Positions 1-6,239 of a DNA stretch of 8,193 nucleotides are shown here, piece by piece (position 1 is the first letter of the stretch; the number at the start of each line of letters is the position of its first letter). Source of the DNA: Spirochaetota bacterium (lineage in GTDB: Bacteria; Spirochaetota; Spirochaetia; DSM-27196; PWMO01). The notes beneath the pieces were generated by a model. It searched no databases. It saw only the letters and a program-made list of their open reading frames with translations, and was not told where the DNA came from. Where the stretch lies: the NCBI GenBank assembly GCA_009908925.1, contig JAAAOH010000029.1:1-8193 (forward strand). Reading direction: 5' to 3'. The translations under genes were made by a program, and so were the position numbers.

Positions 1-1271
1 GCCTGCTCGCGGACGGCGGTCACCAGGGCAGTGGCCTCCGCCAGGGTCTCCTTGTCGCAGCCGAGAGACTCCAGCCGCAGCAGCAGTCCGAGGCGTCGGC
101 CGCGACGTTCCCGCAGGAGACGGTTGAGGTACTTCACCACCGACAGACGGGAGAAGGACTCCGAGAAGTAGGAAGTGGCGCTGTCCTCGAGGGTGTGAGC
201 CTCGTCGAAGATGAGGCGATGAAACGGCGGCAGGATGGCGGTATTATGGAACCCCAGTCCACGAAGCCGCAGGGCGAGGTCGGAGAACAGCAGATGATGA
301 TTGACGACGAGCACCCGGGCCCGCGCCGCCTCCCGCCGCGCCTTCATGACGAAGCAACCCTCACGGTTACGGCACCGCAGCCCCGAGCAGGAGTCGGGGT
401 CGGAGTTGACCCTGGACCACAACTCGCCCGAGGGATAGAAGGGAAGATCGGTTCGGCTGCCGGTGGCGGTGCTCTGCGCCCAGTCACGGATGGCGGTAAG
501 CTCACTCGAGGGCTCGGAGAAGAGCGTCGAGTCCTCCTCGATCGCCTCATCGAGGCGGTTGAGGCAGAGATAGTTTCCCCGTCCCTTCACGAGCACAGCC
601 TCGAGATCGGTACCGAGGAGCTTCTGAACCAGCGGCGTGTCCTTCTCCATGATCTGCTGCTGGAGGTTGATGGTCGCCGTGGATATCACGACCCGCTCGT
701 CGTTTTGCTCGGCCCATGCGAAAGCCGGAATCAGATATGCCAGTGACTTCCCCACCCCCGTGCCCGCTTCTGCGACGCAGAGGCGGTCCTCGTTGAAGGC
801 ATCCGCCACGCGCTCCAGCATCTCGATCTGCGAGGGCCGCGGCTCGAAGTCCGTATGGAGGCGCGAGAGCCCTCCCCCGTCGTCGAGAAGCGCCGAAAGC
901 TCTTCACCATCGATCGGCTCGGTTTCCACACCGAGGAACGGCTCGACGATGACGTAGACATCCTGCACCTCATTGTCGACGATGAAGCTACCGATACCCT
1001 GTGCCGAGAGATTCGCCGCGACGTCGAGGTCCGCCCGGCTCGGCTGCAGGCGGCCGCCGGGGTGATTGTGAACCACGACGTGACCCTGCTGCATATGGAG
1101 ATCCGGGGCCGGGACGCTGTCGAGGTTTCCCCGTGCCCGAACATCGATACCGGTGATGCGGGCATCCTCATCCACGGTGCACACGAAGAGGACCTCATTC
1201 CCTCCCGTGTCGGCGATGGCTTCTTTCATGGATTCGATCACGTGCGGATCGATACGTTCGGACGCCTTCAT
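1..1271 (-). CDS. DinG/XPD-family Fe-S DNA helicase with N-terminal RadC-like JAB domain (partial, C-terminus beyond left edge)
   Basis: This frame is open from an ATG at 1271 to the left edge, giving 423 codons without a stop. Residues about 1-112 look like a RadC-type JAB/JAMM domain: E26, the HNHPGG motif (H68, H70), S78 and D81 fit the metal-binding pattern. A superfamily 2 helicase follows, with Q148 in a Q-motif-like stretch, Walker A GTGVGKS at 170-176 and the DEAH box at 356-359. Cysteines C236, C295, C300 and C306 lie between Walker A and DEAH, spaced as in the DinG/XPD 4Fe-4S domain. The family unwinds DNA 5' to 3' using ATP and acts in repair and at replication roadblocks. The later helicase motifs must lie outside the window. 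An in-frame TGA eight codons upstream of the ATG, with no other ATG, GTG or TTG between, fixes the start. It is transcribed away from the J-domain gene. The helicase call is very secure. The function of the JAB domain here is unknown. Confidence 0.92.
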   Translation of the reverse strand, partial: MKASERIDPHVIESMKEAIADTGGNEVLFVCTVDEDARITGIDVRARGNLDSVPAPDLHMQQGHVVVHNHPGGRLQPSRADLDVAANLSAQGIGSFIVDNEVQDVYVIVEPFLGVETEPIDGEELSALLDDGGGLSRLHTDFEPRPSQIEMLERVADAFNEDRLCVAEAGTGVGKSLAYLIPAFAWAEQNDERVVISTATINLQQQIMEKDTPLVQKLLGTDLEAVLVKGRGNYLCLNRLDEAIEEDSTLFSEPSSELTAIRDWAQSTATGSRTDLPFYPSGELWSRVNSDPDSCSGLRCRNREGCFVMKARREAARARVLVVNHHLLFSDLALRLRGLGFHNTAILPPFHRLIFDEAHTLEDSATSYFSESFSRLSVVKYLNRLLRERRGRRLGLLLRLESLGCDKETLAEATALVTAVREQ

Positions 1272-1288
1272 ACGCAGCTTCTTGCCGG

Positions 1289-1317
1289 ATCATAGTGGGC
1301 GCCGGCCGCGAATGCAA
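1289..1317 (-). promoter_or_regulatory. sigma70-type promoter for the JAB-helicase gene
   Basis: On the minus strand a TTGCAT -35 box (1312-1317) and a TATGAT -10 box (1289-1294) are separated by exactly 17 bp. TATGAT matches the consensus at five of six positions and TTGCAT at four. Transcription should begin near 1282, leaving a leader of only about 11 nt before the ATG at 1271. No strong Shine-Dalgarno is present, only a weak AAGAAG. Confidence 0.65.
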
Positions 1318-1347
1318 CCGTCGGCGGCAGCCGGCAGAAGCGGCGCC

Positions 1348-1376
1348 TTGACAGCCGTGCCGGCCGTCCGTAGAGT
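1348..1376 (+). promoter_or_regulatory. sigma70-type promoter for the J-domain gene
   Basis: A perfect TTGACA -35 box (1348-1353) is followed, after exactly 17 bp, by TAGAGT (1371-1376), which matches TATAAT at four positions. The predicted start is near 1383, about 38 nt upstream of the GTG codon, which leaves room for the Shine-Dalgarno sequence at 1411. It lies back to back with the helicase promoter; the two -35 boxes are 30 bp apart. Confidence 0.6.
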
Positions 1377-1410
1377 TCGCATCGGCGTGCCACAGCCGGC
1401 CACGTCGCCC

Positions 1411-1416
1411 GGAGGT
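1411..1416 (+). promoter_or_regulatory. Shine-Dalgarno site that sets a GTG start
   Basis: GGAGGT is a near-perfect anti-16S match and lies 4 nt before the GTG at 1421. It supports that GTG as the start codon of the J-domain gene. The next in-frame ATG is far downstream, at residue 47. Confidence 0.7.
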
Positions 1417-1420
1417 CCGC

Positions 1421-1891
1421 GTGGATATTCTCGACAGACTTAGCCTGCTTCTCCGCTCGGCGCTCGACGAGTCCGCAGATTCCGACCGTCGCGCACGCAC
1501 TTCGCCCGACAGGGCCGATACGGACTGGCGGGAGGCATGGAACGAGCTCGACGAGTACATGCGCCGGGCGACCGATCCGGCCGCCGGCGGGCCCGCCTCG
1601 CAGGGGAACGCGTCGAGCGGCCGGGAGACCGGCGACCGCGACCGGAGTACCACCGGCGGCGACCCGTCCGCAATGCCTGCCGACCTGCGCCGGGACTTCG
1701 AGAACCTCGAGCTTACCCCCGGCACTGCCCTCGACGAGGTGCGACGCCGGTTCAGGCGCGAGCTCGCGCGTTATCATCCGGATCGCTTCGCCGGAGACCC
1801 CGAGAAGTTCGCAACCGCCACGGCTGTCACCCGGGAGTTGATCCAAAGCTATCGGCGAATTCGGGATTACTACGGCTCGCGCCCGGAATAA
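1421..1891 (+). CDS. J-domain protein (DnaJ-like, C-terminal J domain)
   Basis: This is a 156-residue protein starting at GTG. Residues about 92-150 form a J domain: a helix-I-like segment, a basic helix II (RRRFRREL, 108-115), the invariant HPD at 119-121, and a third helix ending in YRRIRDYYG. The HPD loop in J proteins stimulates ATP hydrolysis by a DnaK-type Hsp70. There is no Gly/Phe region, zinc finger or substrate-binding C-terminal domain, so this is a minimal type III co-chaperone with a specialised role rather than general DnaJ. The first 50 residues contain a possible amphipathic segment (W36-Y46). Residues 51-85 are Gly, Ser, Asp and Arg rich and probably disordered. There is no signal peptide, so it should be cytoplasmic. 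It is transcribed divergently from the helicase and converges on the response regulator gene. Its partner and client are not evident. Confidence 0.85.
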   Translation: MDILDRLSLLLRSALDESADSDRRARTSPDRADTDWREAWNELDEYMRRATDPAAGGPASQGNASSGRETGDRDRSTTGGDPSAMPADLRRDFENLELTPGTALDEVRRRFRRELARYHPDRFAGDPEKFATATAVTRELIQSYRRIRDYYGSRPE

Positions 1892-1904
1892 CCCGGGTGC
1901 TGCT

Positions 1905-1931
1905 TCCGGCCTGGAGCCGGACGCGGTCCGG
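1905..1931. terminator. Overlapping GC-rich hairpins in a convergent gap (possible bidirectional terminator)
   Basis: Two 6-bp perfect stems share bases. TCCGGC (1905-1910) pairs with GCCGGA (1916-1921) around a 5-nt loop. CCGGAC (1917-1922) pairs with GTCCGG (1926-1931) around a 3-nt loop. Both lie in the 51-bp gap between the stops of the J-domain gene and the response regulator gene, where a terminator is expected. Neither strand has a following T-tract, so a classical intrinsic terminator is not shown. Confidence 0.35.
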
Positions 1932-1942
1932 GGCCGGGTGCA

Positions 1943-3382
1943 TCAGCCCTCGGCGTCTCCGGCCGCCGCCGTGTCGTTGGCGGCGCCGTCGTCCGCGGCG
2001 GAGGCTTCGCCGGCGGCCGCAGGCGCGCGGCGGCCGTCGTCGAGGTGATAATCGGCGATCTTGCGATGGAGGGTCTTGCGGCCGATGCCCAACACCTCGG
2101 CGGTACGGCTCTTGTTGCCGTTATGGGCATTGAGCGTGCTTCGGATCATCTCCCGCTCGGCCTCCGCAAGCGTGGAGCCCACGGAAATGCGGATGTCGTT
2201 GCTCTCCGAGTCCTGGGCGATGGACGGCGGCAGGTCATCCGGCGTGATCACGGTTCCCTTGCACATCACCACGGCGCTCTCTATGGAGTTTCTGAGCTCG
2301 CGCACATTGCCCGGCCACGAATAGTTGTACATGAGCGCCCGTGCTTTGTGATCGATGGCTTCCACCGGCTTGTTGTTCTCCTGCGCGAACTCCTTGATGA
2401 AGGCGGAGACCAGAAGCGGGATGTCTTCCTTGCGCTCGCGGAGGGGCGGGATATCGATGTTCACGACGTTGAGCCGGTAGAAGAGGTCCTCGCGGAAAGT
2501 TCCCTTTTCGATCTCAGCCTTGAGGTCCTTGTTGGTCGCAGAGATGATACGGGTGTCCACCTCAAGGGTTTCCTCGCCTCCCACGCGCTCGAACTTCTTG
2601 TCCTGCAACACGCGCAGGATCTTGATCTGCACGCTCTGTGAGATCTCGCCGATTTCGTCGAGAAAGATGCTTCCCATGTGTGAGAGCTCGAAGCGACCGC
2701 GCTTTCGGGCAACCGCGCCCGTGAACGCTCCCTTTTCGTGCCCGAAGAGCTCGCTCTCGAGGAGGGACTCGGAGAGGGCGGCACAGTGCACCTTGATGAA
2801 GGGCTTGTCCTTGCGATCGGAGAGGTTGTGCAGCGCGTCGGCGACGAGCTCTTTGCCCACTCCGCTCTCACCGGTAATGAGCACTGAAGCCTTGGTGGGC
2901 GCGACCTGGCGCACAACATCGAAGATGCGGTGCATGGCGCTCGACTTGCCGATGATGTTCGTGAAGCGACGCTGCTTATCGAGCTCCTCCTGCATCTGCC
3001 GGTGCTGCATGACGAGCTCTCGGCTCGACAGCGCCCGTCTTACCAGAAGCGAGAGCCGGTCGAGGTTAACCGGCTTCGTGAGGAAATCGTATGCACCGTC
3101 ACGCATGGCCTGCACGGCGGTCTCGATCGTCCCGTGACCGGTCAGAATGATTACGGGTATGGTGGGCCACTGATCTACGACACGGCGCAGGAGCTCCTCG
3201 CCGGAGAGGCGCGGCATGCGGAGGTCGGCAATTACCAGATCGACTTCCTCCTCGTGTATGATGTCCAGCGCCTCCTGCCCGTCCTCGGCCAGGAAGATGT
3301 TGTGCCCGTCCATCTCCAGGGCCTTCCCGAGACCCTGCCGGATGTTCTTCTCGTCGTCGACGATCAGTACGTTGAACTTCAT
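1943..3382 (-). CDS. NtrC-family sigma54-dependent response regulator
   Basis: This 479-residue protein has the full NtrC layout. The receiver domain (1-120) has D9 and D10, phospho-acceptor D53, T81 and K103. The AAA+ domain (about 142-380) has Walker A GESGVGKE at 171-178, the sigma54-contacting GAFTGA loop at 218-223 and Walker B FLDE at 240-243. A Fis-type helix-turn-helix lies at about 423-448. Phosphorylation should drive oligomerisation and ATP-dependent opening of sigma54 promoters. I chose the ATG at 3382, because its product begins MKFNVLIVDDE as receivers do. It overlaps the kinase stop as ATGA and has a GGAGAAG Shine-Dalgarno (3390-3396). An in-frame ATG seven codons upstream is less likely. 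The protein ends in an unusual 31-residue Ala, Gly and Asp rich tail. Position beside murG suggests the counterpart of Borrelia Rrp2 and Treponema AtoC (from memory). The family call is very secure; its regulon is unknown. Confidence 0.95.
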   Translation of the reverse strand: MKFNVLIVDDEKNIRQGLGKALEMDGHNIFLAEDGQEALDIIHEEEVDLVIADLRMPRLSGEELLRRVVDQWPTIPVIILTGHGTIETAVQAMRDGAYDFLTKPVNLDRLSLLVRRALSSRELVMQHRQMQEELDKQRRFTNIIGKSSAMHRIFDVVRQVAPTKASVLITGESGVGKELVADALHNLSDRKDKPFIKVHCAALSESLLESELFGHEKGAFTGAVARKRGRFELSHMGSIFLDEIGEISQSVQIKILRVLQDKKFERVGGEETLEVDTRIISATNKDLKAEIEKGTFREDLFYRLNVVNIDIPPLRERKEDIPLLVSAFIKEFAQENNKPVEAIDHKARALMYNYSWPGNVRELRNSIESAVVMCKGTVITPDDLPPSIAQDSESNDIRISVGSTLAEAEREMIRSTLNAHNGNKSRTAEVLGIGRKTLHRKIADYHLDDGRRAPAAAGEASAADDGAANDTAAAGDAEG

Positions 3383-4551
3383 TCGCTGTCTTCTCCACTC
3401 CACTCGAGCAGGTGTTGCTCACGCTGCGGTACCGGAAACGTCAGAATGAAGCGAGTACCCTCCCCCTCCTCCGAGCGCACGCTGATCTCCCCCATGTGTT
3501 CCTTCACGACCTTGTACACCAGGGTGAGTCCAATGCCGGATCCGAAATCCCGTGTGGTGAAGTACGGCTCGAAGATCTTCTCCCGAACATCCTGGGACAT
3601 GCCCTCTCCGGTATCCTCGACGATCAGCTCCACGCTGTCTCCGCGGCAGCGTGTCTTCACGCGGAGCGTGCCGCCGTTCGGCATGGCGGCCAGGGCGTTC
3701 TTTACGATATTCATCAGCGCCTGCTTGAAGTACTTGTCGTCGAGCTGCACTTTCGGCAGATCCTGCTGCAGGTCGGCTTCGAGCTCGATATCGCTCTCGT
3801 CGAGCTCGTAGCGGACAAACTCCAGGAGATCGCCCAGCACGGAGTTCATGTCCTCGTCCTCGAGCTCGACGTTCATGGGCCGAACGGCGAAGAGGAAGTC
3901 CACCACGATCTTGTTGAGGCGATTCACCTCCTCGTTGACGACATCGATGTAGCCCTGAATACGTTCCTTTTCGTCGTCGGCGAGCGCGGCGAGCTCCTTC
4001 TGTATGAGCTGGATATGGATACCGATTGAGCCCAGGGGATTCTTGATTTCGTGTGCGACGCCGGCTGCAAGCGTGGTCAGAGACGCAAGGCTCTCCGCGC
4101 GCCGCAGCCGCGCCTCTCTGCTCTTGCGCTCGGTCGCGTCCTCCACGCGAAGGATGTTTCCGGTGACGTGCCCGCTTCGTACAAGGGGAAAAAGGCTTAG
4201 CAGCAGGGTTCGCTCGCCGCCCGAGTGCTCGAGGGTGAACTCCACATCCCACACCGAGTCCTCGGCCTCGAGCGCCTCCTCCACGAAGGCGGAAATCTCC
4301 TCGTCACGGATGATCTCCCACATCTTGTGCTCGGCGAGATCTCCCGGCATGAGCGGAAGGAGGCGCTCGGCAGCTTTGTTCACCATGACGAGGTTGTGGT
4401 CGTTATCGGAGACAACGACGGCGTCGTTCATCGAGTCGAGCACGACCTGCATCTGTTCGTGTTCGGAGGCGAGGTCGTGGATAAGAGTTCGGATCTGTGT
4501 ACTGTCGAGCTTGTCGAGCTTGTTCAGCGCGCGCTCAATGAACCCCCGCAT
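3379..4551 (-). CDS. Cytoplasmic PAS-domain sensor histidine kinase, NtrB type
   Basis: This 390-residue kinase should phosphorylate the regulator encoded immediately downstream. Residues 1-35 are a short helical leader. A PAS domain spans about 36-140. The dimerisation and phosphotransfer domain contains AAGVAHEIKNPL with phospho-acceptor H167. The ATPase domain has an N box around N281 and N285, DTGEGM at 313-318, an F box IFEPYFTTR (326-334) and GSGIGLTL at 337-344. No hydrophobic stretch long enough to cross a membrane is present, so it is soluble and probably reads an internal signal through PAS. The ATG at 4551 overlaps the end of holB by 17 bp, with GAGG 7 nt upstream at 4559-4562. Its stop is merged with the regulator's start. 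It corresponds in order to Borrelia Hk2 and Treponema AtoS (from memory). The ligand cannot be told from the sequence. Confidence 0.94.
   Translation of the reverse strand: MRGFIERALNKLDKLDSTQIRTLIHDLASEHEQMQVVLDSMNDAVVVSDNDHNLVMVNKAAERLLPLMPGDLAEHKMWEIIRDEEISAFVEEALEAEDSVWDVEFTLEHSGGERTLLLSLFPLVRSGHVTGNILRVEDATERKSREARLRRAESLASLTTLAAGVAHEIKNPLGSIGIHIQLIQKELAALADDEKERIQGYIDVVNEEVNRLNKIVVDFLFAVRPMNVELEDEDMNSVLGDLLEFVRYELDESDIELEADLQQDLPKVQLDDKYFKQALMNIVKNALAAMPNGGTLRVKTRCRGDSVELIVEDTGEGMSQDVREKIFEPYFTTRDFGSGIGLTLVYKVVKEHMGEISVRSEEGEGTRFILTFPVPQREQHLLEWSGEDSE
3390..3396 (-). promoter_or_regulatory. Shine-Dalgarno inside the kinase gene that sets the regulator start
   Basis: GGAGAAG on the minus strand lies 7 nt before the ATG at 3382. 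With the ATGA stop/start overlap it argues for translational coupling of regulator to kinase, and against the in-frame ATG at 3403, which lies upstream of this site. Confidence 0.6.
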
Positions 4552-5758
4552 CGACCTGCCTCATAGAGAAGTACAGACTCTCGCAGACCGTCGATGGATT
4601 CATATTCAGTGACTCCACCCGGAATGCCGCCTCCGCCACGAGATCACGCCACCGCGTGATTGTCTCTATTCCCACCAGCGGCCGTGCCGCACGTGCGACA
4701 TCATTGGCGAGTAATCTTTGAAGCAGTGTGGTGAGCTCTTCGAAGAAGTAGCGGAATGCGTGCACGTCTGCCATCTCCTGCAGCGCCTGTTGCACATGAG
4801 CAACGCTGTCGGCGCCGTCGGCGGTGCGGGAGGAAACAACGGCCTCGATGAACGCTTCAGCGAGGGATGTTATCGGCTCCGACCCCGAGAATCCGTTGGT
4901 CAGAAAGTACTCACGGAGGGTCCCACATTCAAGCTCGGTCTCTCGAAATACCCGGCGCACCACGTCGCACTGCTCGTCGGTGCTGCGGGACGGAAACCCG
5001 TACTGCCGCACCCGCGAAATGATGGTCGGCATCACCGCCGAGCGCTGAGTGGCCAGCAACACGAAGGTGACCTCCGGCGGCGGCTCTTCCAGAGTCTTGA
5101 GCAGAGCATTCCGCGTACCACTGTTGAGGCGATCGGCGGCGTCGACAAGCACCACCTTGCGCGGCCCCGACATATGAGCCCAGAAGGAAACGTTTCGCAC
5201 CGCCTGAATGGGCACGGGATCCTGAGGAAGCGCCGAAGCGAGCTTTTTCGACCGCGTGAGGAGACGCTCGGTCAGCTTTTCGAGCTCCGCCCCCTCGGGA
5301 AGCGGGAACCGGGGATCGAGGTCCTCGATGATCTCAGCCACTTCCCGGACGGCGGTCGATACCGACGCGACGCGGTTCTCCTGCCCCTGCCACAGGACTG
5401 CGTCGAAGCGTCGCAGCAGTTTCCGAACGGCGCGCAGGAAGAGGAAGCGCGTACCCTTAGAGGGATGCGCCTTGAGCGCCTCCGCACACACGGTGATTTC
5501 CTGGAGGAAGTAGTGCGTTCCGAGCAGGAGCGTATAGGGATGCACGAGCAACCGGTGCTGCCGGCAGGAATGACAGTCGCAGGTCCACTCCGCAGTACCC
5601 CTCTCGCAGGTCAGCGCGCGGGCGAGTTCGAGCGCAACCGTAGTTTTTCCGGTGTACTGCGGACCGTGGAACAGGAGCGCTGCCGGAAGCCGGTTCCCGG
5701 TGACTTCGGCGCGCAGGCGGGCCACCGGTCCCCCGTGTCCGATTACGTTTTCAAACAT
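4535..5758 (-). CDS. holB: DNA polymerase III delta' subunit (clamp loader)
   Basis: This 407-residue AAA+ protein belongs to the DnaX/HolB clamp-loader family, which loads the beta sliding clamp at the replication fork. Visible are Walker A GPQYTGKT (32-39), a cysteine cluster (C51, C60, C62, C65) where the family has its zinc module, and HP at 73-74. A Walker B-like KVVLVDAADRLN (201-212) is followed by NALLKTLEEPP (217-227) and the SRC-like segment ISRVR (247-251), which keeps the arginine. The C-terminal NMNPS segment (385-389) is typical of delta' and there is no DnaX tail, so delta' is preferred over tau/gamma. Two oddities stand out: about 100 extra residues (81-182) sit between the zinc module and the PIQAVR segment, and the cysteine spacing is CxC..C rather than CxxCxxC. 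A perfect AGGAGGA lies 6 nt before the ATG. It overlaps cvpA by 8 bp and the kinase gene by 17 bp. Confidence 0.88.
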   Translation of the reverse strand: MFENVIGHGGPVARLRAEVTGNRLPAALLFHGPQYTGKTTVALELARALTCERGTAEWTCDCHSCRQHRLLVHPYTLLLGTHYFLQEITVCAEALKAHPSKGTRFLFLRAVRKLLRRFDAVLWQGQENRVASVSTAVREVAEIIEDLDPRFPLPEGAELEKLTERLLTRSKKLASALPQDPVPIQAVRNVSFWAHMSGPRKVVLVDAADRLNSGTRNALLKTLEEPPPEVTFVLLATQRSAVMPTIISRVRQYGFPSRSTDEQCDVVRRVFRETELECGTLREYFLTNGFSGSEPITSLAEAFIEAVVSSRTADGADSVAHVQQALQEMADVHAFRYFFEELTTLLQRLLANDVARAARPLVGIETITRWRDLVAEAAFRVESLNMNPSTVCESLYFSMRQVDAGVH

Positions 5759-6239
5759 CGGCGGTCCTCCTGTTCAGGAACTCCGAGACGTGAGGCAGCA
5801 GCGGTACGAGGAGCTGGCCGAACACACTCCCCTCGAGCACCCTATCGGGTGGGAAGAAGGGCTGTATCTGTATGATCAGGATCATCACGAAGGTGAGAAG
5901 CAGCCCCTCGACCACACCGAGAAAGAGTCCCAGCGCGTGGTCCAGGTTCTCGAGGTGAATGTGCTCTATCAGGCGATGAAGCGCGTTCTCAAAGATCTTG
6001 ACCAGAATATAGACCAGCAAAAATATGGCGAGAAAGGCCGCAACCTGGCTCCATGCTGATTCACCGAGCCACCGATTCAGGTACGCACCGACAATCCCGG
6101 AAAAGAGAACCGCCGCCGTGATACCGAGGATGAGACTTGCCATCGAGAGCAGCTCCGTCACAAACCCCCGAATGGCACCGCGGAGCGTGGTGAATACGAG
6201 AATCAGGGCGAAGACGACGTCGACCGCTACGAAGTCCAC
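5751..6239 (-). CDS. cvpA: CvpA family membrane protein
   Basis: This is a 162-residue integral inner-membrane protein with four predicted hydrophobic segments (about 4-20, 27-50, 63-85 and 101-126). The family pattern is visible as RGAIRG (20-25) with a following E29, and as the glycine-spaced D100, G104, G108 region. CvpA proteins are needed for colicin V export in E. coli and influence envelope homeostasis and purF expression there; the biochemical activity is unknown. The start is GTG at 6239, inside the end of murG, with GGAGGGG 5 nt upstream at 6245-6251. The gene overlaps murG by 13 bp and holB by 8 bp, so it is made as part of the operon. Its place between murG and the delta' gene agrees, from memory, with the cvpA homologue next to murG in Borrelia. 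The family assignment is firm, the role inferred only generally. Confidence 0.88.
   Translation of the reverse strand: MDFVAVDVVFALILVFTTLRGAIRGFVTELLSMASLILGITAAVLFSGIVGAYLNRWLGESAWSQVAAFLAIFLLVYILVKIFENALHRLIEHIHLENLDHALGLFLGVVEGLLLTFVMILIIQIQPFFPPDRVLEGSVFGQLLVPLLPHVSEFLNRRTADV
5765..5771 (-). promoter_or_regulatory. Strong Shine-Dalgarno for holB within the cvpA 3' end
   Basis: AGGAGGA on the minus strand lies 6 nt before the holB ATG. It is the strongest ribosome binding site seen in the operon and confirms the ATG at 5758 as the start, which places the two genes in an 8-bp overlap. Confidence 0.7.

Noticed and set aside
195..1295. Plus-strand open frames of 183 and 146 codons opposite the helicase gene
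   Set aside because: The minus-strand frame shows contiguous JAMM, Walker A, Fe-S and DEAH motifs. The plus-strand translations have no domain features.
1378..1392. A sigma54-like TGGCAC...TGC sequence on the minus strand upstream of the helicase
   Set aside because: The GG-to-GC spacing is one base shorter than the strict sigma54 requirement, and a better sigma70-type promoter lies closer to the gene.
1268..1846. Minus-strand open frames of 176-192 codons over the J-domain gene
   Set aside because: The plus-strand frame has a strong promoter, a GGAGGT site and an intact J domain with HPD. The minus-strand translations show no family features.
3383..3403. Upstream ATG adding seven residues to the response regulator
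   Set aside because: The Shine-Dalgarno at 3390-3396 and the ATGA overlap favour the ATG at 3382, and receivers normally begin directly with the first beta strand as MKFNVLIVDDE does.
2930..3811. A 293-codon plus-strand open frame across the regulator and kinase genes
   Set aside because: It runs antisense through two genes with full catalytic motifs and changes to a Ser-rich composition midway, as expected for a shadow frame.
4718..5875. A 385-codon plus-strand open frame opposite holB
   Set aside because: It lies antisense to a well-supported AAA+ gene, is Arg and Gly rich with no recognisable domain, and is explained by GC-rich codon bias that removes stops on the opposite strand.
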